Shown in pieces: positions 59,128 to 64,000 of a stretch of DNA of 64,000 nucleotides. The notes beneath the pieces are model-generated. The model was not told where the DNA came from and made no database searches. It saw nothing but the letters and a program-made list of their open reading frames with translations. A program made the translations under genes and the position numbers. Numbering within the stretch: the first letter of the stretch is position 1; every line of letters begins with the position of its first letter. This stretch comes from Micrococcus endophyticus (GTDB lineage Bacteria; Actinomycetota; Actinomycetes; Actinomycetales; Micrococcaceae): contig NZ_JACHMW010000001.1 of NCBI RefSeq assembly GCF_014205115.1, forward strand, positions 868,001 to 932,000. The letters run 5' to 3'.

Positions 59128-59444
59128 CGGCGCGCGACGCCGCGGGCGGCCCCGCCGTCACGCGCAACGACGCCGAGTCCCGGTACGAGCTGCACGACGG
59201 CGGCACGCTGCTGGCGGTCCTGGACTATCGGGACAACGGCACCGCCGTGGCCCTGACCCGGGCCTTCACGATCCCCGTCCACCGCGGGCACGGGCACGCG
59301 GCCACGCTCACCGCGGGCGCGGTCGAGGACATCGAGGCGCGCGGCGGAGCCGCCGGAGGCCGGCAGATCGTCCCGCTGTGCTGGTACGTGGCGCAGTGGC
59401 TCGAGGAGCACCCGGAGAAGGCGCACCTGGTCGCGCCGCGCTGA
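59124..59444 (+). CDS. GNAT-family N-acetyltransferase (YjdJ-type)
   Basis: This 106-residue small acetyltransferase has the short single-domain GNAT form (COG2388): RYELHDGGTLLAVLDYRDNGTAVALTRAFTIPVHRGHGHAATLTAGAVEDIEARGG followed by IVPLCWYVAQWLEEHPEKAHLVAPR. The RGHGHAATL segment is the acetyl-CoA pyrophosphate loop. The target is unknown. It overlaps the preceding gene as ATGA. Confidence 0.88.
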   Translation: MTARDAAGGPAVTRNDAESRYELHDGGTLLAVLDYRDNGTAVALTRAFTIPVHRGHGHAATLTAGAVEDIEARGGAAGGRQIVPLCWYVAQWLEEHPEKAHLVAPR

Positions 59445-59499
59445 GCGCCGTTCCGCTGCCGGGACGCCGCGCGCGCCCGTCAACGGCCCGGTCCGCACG

Positions 59500-60555
59500 T
59501 CAGCGGTTCGTGCCGCTCGGCGAGCCGGTGGTCGCGCTCGGCGAGGGGCTCGCCGCGGAGGACGGGCTCGGCGAGGGCCGGGCCGTGTCCGCAGGGGTCG
59601 GGGACGGGCTGGCCGTGGCGGAGTCGCGGCCGCGGCGGTCCTCCGCGTCGCCCGGCGAGCTCGACGTCGGCAGCACCGGGCGCTGCGTCGCCCGGAAGGA
59701 CTGTACGCGCTGCAAGGGCTCGGGCACGAAGTCGGACGGGACGGGGCCGCCGTCGGCGCCCGTGCCCTCGATCTTGATGGGGCCGGTGTAGCCCGAGGGG
59801 AGGGCGGTGTGCGAGGCGTCCGCGCCGATCGCCCCCATGTCCGCGAGCACCTCCACCATGCGCTGCATGTCCTCCTGGTGGTCCGCCACCACGGAGGCGG
59901 CCAGCGCCTTGGCCTCCTCGTCGGTGCCCGACTCCGCCTCGGTGGCGGAGATCGTGAGCGCCCCCTGGTACACGCGGTGCATCTGCAGCAGGTAGATGCG
60001 GCCGGCGTCCTCCGCGTCCGCGGCGGCCAGCACGTTCTTCTCGCGCTCCGAGAGCAGCCCGGCGCGCAGCTCGTCGCCGGTGACCGGCACGGGGTCCCCG
60101 CCCTCCGAGGGCTGGGCCTCGGGGGTGGGGGTGGCCTCGGCGCCGACGCCGCGCAGGTCCTCCGTGGACACGCCCCAGCCCTCGAGCATGGCCTCCAGGC
60201 GTCCGGCGCGCTCCTCGTGCTGCGACTGGGCGCGCTCGGCCATCGAGCGGATCTCGCGGTCCACGCCGTCCGTGGCGAGCAGCTCCTCGGACTGGCCGAT
60301 CACGTCGCGGTGGTTGCGCAGCAGCAGCCCGGCGAACTGGATGTCGCCGGCGAGCGGGTCCGCGGAGGTCTGGCTGGGCGTGGCCAGCACGCCGTCCAGG
60401 TAGGTGTTCCCCGCCTCGGTGCCGCTCGACTGCGCGGGCTCGTCGGCCACGCTGCAGCCGCTGACGGCGAGCGTCAGGGTCAGGAGCGCACCGCCGACGG
60501 CCACGCTCCAGCGGCGGGAGCGCGCGCGGGCGGGGGCGATGTCGGCTCGGATCAT
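59500..60555 (-). CDS. DUF305 lipoprotein with two DUF305 units
   Basis: This 351-residue lipoprotein has a signal peptide ending in the lipobox LAVSGC (lipidated at C34). The mature part contains two DUF305-like helical units: DIQFAGLLLRNHRDVIGQSEELL...QSQHEERAGRLEAMLEGWG and YLLQMHRVYQGALTISATEAES...VADHQEDMQRMVEVLADMG. DUF305 proteins are secreted and often linked to metal handling, but the usual paired His/Met ligands are partly lost here. A 60-residue Ser/Pro-rich tail follows. ATG lies about 9 bases downstream of GGACCT. Confidence 0.85.
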   Translation of the reverse strand: MIRADIAPARARSRRWSVAVGGALLTLTLAVSGCSVADEPAQSSGTEAGNTYLDGVLATPSQTSADPLAGDIQFAGLLLRNHRDVIGQSEELLATDGVDREIRSMAERAQSQHEERAGRLEAMLEGWGVSTEDLRGVGAEATPTPEAQPSEGGDPVPVTGDELRAGLLSEREKNVLAAADAEDAGRIYLLQMHRVYQGALTISATEAESGTDEEAKALAASVVADHQEDMQRMVEVLADMGAIGADASHTALPSGYTGPIKIEGTGADGGPVPSDFVPEPLQRVQSFRATQRPVLPTSSSPGDAEDRRGRDSATASPSPTPADTARPSPSPSSAASPSPSATTGSPSGTNR

Positions 60556-60657
60556 GGGCGCAGGTCCTCTCGGCGGTCGTCTCCCGGTCTACGGGGTCGG
60601 GGTCGGGGTCCACCGACGCGGTCGGCGCGTCCCCGGCCTCCCCAGGGTACCCCTCCG

Positions 60658-60682
60658 GCCCGGGACGGCCGGGGGTCCGGGC
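60658..60682 (-). terminator. Hairpin after the sortase gene
   Basis: GCCCGGGAC and GTCCGGGC form a stem with one bulge, just past the sortase stop. No U-run. Confidence 0.3.
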
Positions 60683-60689
60683 GGGCCCG

Positions 60690-61586
60690 TCAGGCCACGC
60701 GGGTGGCCTGGACGACCCAGTTGTTGAACGCGTTCCCGGCCATGCCGGTGCCGGGCACGAGGTCGCACGTGATGAGGGTGAGCCTGGCGTCGTCGCCGCC
60801 CGGCTCCCACGCCCACCGGTTCGCCGGGTCCTGCGTGAGCGCCTCCTTCTCCACGGACACGGCGTCCGCGTCCGCCTCGAAGACGGCCTGGCTGCCGTCG
60901 TCGTAGGTGAGGACGACGACGTCGCCCGCCCGCACCGCGTCGAGGTTCCAGAAGACGTCCTTCACCCCGTAGTAGACGACGTGCCCGGCCAGGATGCCGG
61001 CGTACGGGGAGCGCTCCCCCGGATCCGTGCCCCACTGGGGCGCGCCGTACCAGCCCACGGTCTGCGGGTCGGGGTCGAGCTCGCCGGCCTCGTTCATCTG
61101 CGTGTGCTCCACCGAGGCGCCCACGATCCGCTCCCCGTCCTGGTGCACCTCCACGTGCACGGGGGCGGCGTCGATCGACTCCCACGGGGCGGCCGGGCCG
61201 GTCATCAGGCCCTGCCACGCCGGCGCGTCGGCCTCCGCCGGCTTCGTGCTCGGCGCCTCGGCCTCGGCGGGCTCCGTGCTCGGCGCCTCGGCCTCGGTGG
61301 GCTCCTGCGACGGCGCCGCCTCGTCGGAGGGCTCGGCGGCAGGCTCGGACTCCTCGGCCGGCGCCTGACTCGGGGCGGCGGCCGACGCCGGCGCGGAGGT
61401 CGAGGGGGCCACCGTCGGCGCGGCGCTCTCGGGGGCGGGCGTGCCGCTCGCGGATGCGGCCGGGGACGGGGCGGCGCTGATGGGCGCCCGGCCGATCGCC
61501 AGGGTGCCGCTCAGCGCGAGCCAGACCAGGCCGGCGCAGGCCAGCAGCAGGACGGCCCATAGGGCGCGCTTGGCGGTGGTGCTCAT
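60690..61586 (-). CDS. Class E/F-type sortase
   Basis: This 298-residue transpeptidase has an N-terminal membrane anchor (residues 8-29), then a 120-residue Ala/Pro/Glu/Ser-rich linker with repeats AEAEAPSTEP and AEAEAPSTKP, then the sortase beta-barrel. The catalytic triad is H202 in LAGHVVYYG, C274 in LTLITCD and R296 in QATR. The actinobacterial, mostly single-substrate classes E and F are the best fit. The substrate is unknown; no intact LPxTG protein is in the window. ATG 61586 has GGGGGAGA six bases upstream. Confidence 0.88.
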   Translation of the reverse strand: MSTTAKRALWAVLLLACAGLVWLALSGTLAIGRAPISAAPSPAASASGTPAPESAAPTVAPSTSAPASAAAPSQAPAEESEPAAEPSDEAAPSQEPTEAEAPSTEPAEAEAPSTKPAEADAPAWQGLMTGPAAPWESIDAAPVHVEVHQDGERIVGASVEHTQMNEAGELDPDPQTVGWYGAPQWGTDPGERSPYAGILAGHVVYYGVKDVFWNLDAVRAGDVVVLTYDDGSQAVFEADADAVSVEKEALTQDPANRWAWEPGGDDARLTLITCDLVPGTGMAGNAFNNWVVQATRVA

Positions 61587-61650
61587 CGGACATCTCCCCC
61601 GGTCGGGCACCGGCGCGCGGGGCGGCGGCGTGGTGGACGGCTGGATCGTG

Positions 61651-62592
61651 TCACTGCGAGGGCGCGGCGGACAAGGGAGACGCGCGGGTCGTCACCGGAA
61701 TGTCATCTGCGGGTCCCGGCTGCGGGTAGCGGGTGCGCACGAAGTCCTGCAGCGAGGCGGCGATCCGCGCGAGCGTCGCGGCGGCGAAGTGGTCCGCGCG
61801 CCAGGCGGCGTGCAGCCCCACGGACAGGGCGCGCCCGTCGAGCAGCACGCGCAACGGGACGAGGCCGAAGGCCGGGTCCTCGGTCACCACGGCCACGCCG
61901 GCGCCGGTGGCCACGAGGGCCTGGGCGACGCGGCCGGAGTTGGCCTCGCTCAGCTCGGGGGCGGTCAGGCCCGCCACGGCCACGGCGCCGTCCAGCACGC
62001 GGCGGGCCATGAAGGACCGCGACGGCGCGACCACGCGCACGTCCACCAGCTCCTCGAGCGCCACGTCCGCGCGGTCGGCCCAGGGGTGGCCCGGGGCGAC
62101 GTACGCCCACACGGGCAGGTCGATCAGGTGCAGGGCCTGCACGGTGGGCCCCGGGGCCATGGGCATCACCACGAGGTCGTGCCGGGCCAGGGCGTCCTGC
62201 AGGGAGTCGTCCAGCTGGGTCTCGGCGACGCGCGGGCGGGGGTCGTCCTCGTCCAGGGTGGCGACGAAGGGCAGGACCACGTCGATCAGCGTGGTGCCCG
62301 GCGCGGCGATCGCGACCTCGGCGAGGCTGCCGGAGGCCAGGGTGCGGGCCGCCTGCTCGGCCTGGCGGTGCGCGGCGAGCACCCGGCGGGCCACCGGCAG
62401 GAACGCCTCCCCCGCGGTGGTGAGCTCGAGGCGGCTGCCCACCCGGGCGAACAGCGGCAGGCGCAGCTCGCGCTGCAGCCGCTGCAGCTGACGGCTCAGG
62501 GCCGACTGGACCAGGTCCAGGCGCTGGGCGGCCGCCGAGACCGTCCCGGCCTCGGCCACCGTCACGAACGCCCGCAGCAGCCTCTCCTCCAT
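61651..62592 (-). CDS. LysR-family transcriptional regulator
   Basis: This 313-residue regulator has an N-terminal winged HTH (FVTVAEAGTVSAAAQRLDLVQSALSRQLQRLQREL) and an effector domain (residues 90-300). No ribosome site precedes the ATG; TATGCT lies 11-14 bases upstream, so a leaderless start is likely. It is divergent from gabT, and two inverted repeats occupy the gap, so it probably regulates gabT. Its C-terminus has a Thr/Ala/Ser-rich tail. Confidence 0.9.
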   Translation of the reverse strand: MEERLLRAFVTVAEAGTVSAAAQRLDLVQSALSRQLQRLQRELRLPLFARVGSRLELTTAGEAFLPVARRVLAAHRQAEQAARTLASGSLAEVAIAAPGTTLIDVVLPFVATLDEDDPRPRVAETQLDDSLQDALARHDLVVMPMAPGPTVQALHLIDLPVWAYVAPGHPWADRADVALEELVDVRVVAPSRSFMARRVLDGAVAVAGLTAPELSEANSGRVAQALVATGAGVAVVTEDPAFGLVPLRVLLDGRALSVGLHAAWRADHFAAATLARIAASLQDFVRTRYPQPGPADDIPVTTRASPLSAAPSQ

Positions 62593-62610
62593 GACGGCCG
62601 AGCATAGCCC

Positions 62611-62639
62611 CCATGCCGGATCATCACTGGACGGCATGG
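62611..62639. promoter_or_regulatory. Inverted repeat, probable LysR operator
   Basis: CCATGCCG-N13-CGGCATGG is a perfect 8-bp dyad between lysR and gabT. LysR-type regulators bind dyads of about this span near their own promoters. A second dyad follows directly. Confidence 0.55.
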
Positions 62640-62659
62640 CCCATCGGCCCCACGATGGG
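62640..62659. promoter_or_regulatory. Second inverted repeat before gabT
   Basis: CCCATCG-N6-CGATGGG is a perfect 7-bp dyad directly beside the first. It may be an additional operator or an mRNA hairpin in the gabT leader. Confidence 0.4.
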
Positions 62660-62709
62660 AGCAGATCCATCCGCCGCTCCCCCGCGAGCCGACCCCAGGA
62701 GGCCCCTCC

Positions 62710-64000
62710 GTGTCCTCGACCCCCGACCTCGAGCAGAGCCGTCACCTCGCCACCGCGCTGCCCGGCCCCCGCTCCCAGGCCCTCGCCGAGCGCCAGAAGG
62801 CGGCCGTGCCCGCCGGCGTCGCCACCACCATGCCCGTCTACGCCGCGCGCGCCGCCGGGGGCATCCTCGAGGACGTGGACGGCAACCGCCTGATCGACCT
62901 GGCCTCCGGCATCGCCGTGACTTCCGTGGGCGCCGCCCACCCGCGCGTCGTGGCCGCCGTCCAGGAGCAGGTCGCGCAGTTCACCCACACCTCCTTCATG
63001 ATCACCCCCTACGAGGGCTACGTGGCCGTGGCCGAGCAGCTGGACCGCACCGCGCCGATCTCCGGGCAGACCCGCACCGCCCTGTTCAACTCCGGCGCCG
63101 AGGCCGTGGAGAACGCCGTCAAGGTCGCCCGCTCCTACACCGGCAAGCAGGCCGTGGCCGCCTTCGACCACGCCTACCACGGCCGCACCACCCTCACCAT
63201 GGCGCTGACCGCCAAGAACATGCCGTACAAGCACCACTTCGGCCCGTTCGCCCCCGAGATCTACCGCGTCCCCGGTTCCTACCCGCTGCGGGACGGCCTG
63301 TCCGGCGCCGAGGCGGCGCAGCACGCCATCTCCGCGCTGGAGAAGCAGATCGGCGCGGAGAACCTGGCCGCCGTCATCATGGAGCCCATCCAGGGCGAGG
63401 GCGGGTTCATCGTCCCCGCCGAGGGCTTCCTGCCCGCCGTCGTCGAGTGGTGCAAGGCCAACGACGTCCTGTTCATCGCGGACGAGGTCCAGTCCGGCGT
63501 CGCCCGCACCGGCTCCTGGTTCGCGTGCGAGGCCGAGGGCGTGGAGCCGGACCTGATGACCACCGCCAAGGGCATCGCCGGCGGCATGCCGCTCTCCGGC
63601 GTCACCGGCCGCGCCGAGGTGATGGACTCCGTGCACCCGGGCGGCCTCGGGGGCACCTACGGCGGCAACCCCGTCGCCACGGCGGCGGCGCTCGCCGTGT
63701 TCGAGGCGATCGAGGACGAGGACCTGCTGGCCAAGGCCACCCGCATCGAGCAGGTCATCCGCGAGCACTTCGATCAGAACGCCGACGACCGCATCGCCGA
63801 GGTCCGCGGCCGCGGCGCGATGATGGCGATCGAGCTCGTGGAGCCCGGCACCCGCGAGCCGGACGCGGCGCTGACCGCCGCCGTCGCCGCCGCCGTGCGC
63901 GCCACCGGCGTCATCCTGCTCACCTGCGGCACCTACGGCAACGTGATCCGCTTCCTGCCGCCGCTGACCATCGGTGAGGACCTCCTCAAGGAGGGCCTGA
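62710..64000 (+). CDS. gabT: 4-aminobutyrate aminotransferase, partial at window end
   Basis: This class III PLP aminotransferase is open to the end of the window (430 codons visible, no stop). It converts GABA and 2-oxoglutarate to succinate semialdehyde and glutamate. Features are NSGAEAVENAVKVARSYTG, HAYHGRTTLTMALT, the Asp in FIADEVQSGVARTG, and the PLP lysine in TTAKGIAGGMPLSGV. GTG 62710 has AGGAGG seven bases upstream. The divergent LysR gene and paired dyads suggest control of GABA catabolism. Other omega-amino acids are possible substrates. Confidence 0.93.
   Translation, partial: MSSTPDLEQSRHLATALPGPRSQALAERQKAAVPAGVATTMPVYAARAAGGILEDVDGNRLIDLASGIAVTSVGAAHPRVVAAVQEQVAQFTHTSFMITPYEGYVAVAEQLDRTAPISGQTRTALFNSGAEAVENAVKVARSYTGKQAVAAFDHAYHGRTTLTMALTAKNMPYKHHFGPFAPEIYRVPGSYPLRDGLSGAEAAQHAISALEKQIGAENLAAVIMEPIQGEGGFIVPAEGFLPAVVEWCKANDVLFIADEVQSGVARTGSWFACEAEGVEPDLMTTAKGIAGGMPLSGVTGRAEVMDSVHPGGLGGTYGGNPVATAAALAVFEAIEDEDLLAKATRIEQVIREHFDQNADDRIAEVRGRGAMMAIELVEPGTREPDAALTAAVAAAVRATGVILLTCGTYGNVIRFLPPLTIGEDLLKEGL

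Overview
The window is 64 kb of very GC-rich actinobacterial chromosome. The gene families and their order fit Micrococcaceae, most likely Micrococcus or a close relative. This placement is inferred from mycothiol-linked genes, class Ib NrdHIEF, a DUF222/13E12 HNH gene, the trp cluster with an embedded HGxxPxxW membrane protein, and the thrS-HIT-pgsA block. No database search was run. Almost all of the sequence is core chromosome. There is no prophage, insertion sequence, CRISPR array or integrated element.

Layout. 1-205 is the 5' end of an Mrp antiporter large subunit, followed by tRNA-Leu(CAA) and an ANTAR response regulator. 1.1-10 kb, minus strand: pyk, gltB-gltD, lgt. 10-18.7 kb: the trp genes (hisI-trpE-trpX-DUF6704-trpC-trpB-trpA-lgt) and the hisE-hisG-hisF block, with one TIGR03085-type gene between them. 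18.8-23.3 kb: a riboflavin operon (ribM-ribD-ribE-ribBA-ribH) behind a clear FMN riboswitch. 23.4-28.5 kb: rpe-rsmB-fmt-def plus a PD-(D/E)XK nuclease-like gene, all joined by 4-bp overlaps. 28.6-29.1 kb: tRNA-Gly/Cys/Val/Gly with a good promoter and terminator. 29.2-32.5 kb: zapE, a rhodanese, SufE and a YbaK deacylase. 32.5-38 kb: thrS-HIT-pgsA and an OafA/SGNH acyltransferase.

38-44.5 kb holds an HNH endonuclease and a LexA-controlled DUF6504-dnaE2 mutasome operon without imuA or imuB. 44.6-50.1 kb holds a truncated mycothiol-dependent isomerase, SRAP, a formaldehyde-detoxification pair (mscR and an MBL hydrolase), a kinase, a lipoate ligase-like protein and a thioesterase. 50.2-53.3 kb is metNIQ with a structured, SAM-riboswitch-like leader. 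53.4-57.5 kb is nrdHIEF with paired NrdR boxes. 57.9-64 kb is more degenerate: a multiply frameshifted anchored protein, a DJ-1/PfpI gene lacking its catalytic core, a GNAT gene, a DUF305 lipoprotein, a class E/F-type sortase, and a LysR regulator divergent from a gabT that runs off the end.

Recurring themes. Operons are packed with ATGA/GTGA/TGATG overlaps. Several genes (pyk, hisI, hisE, sufE, lysR) have a TANNNT -10 element only 6-14 bases before the start codon and no Shine-Dalgarno, which suggests leaderless transcripts. Strong GC-rich hairpins close many transcription units.
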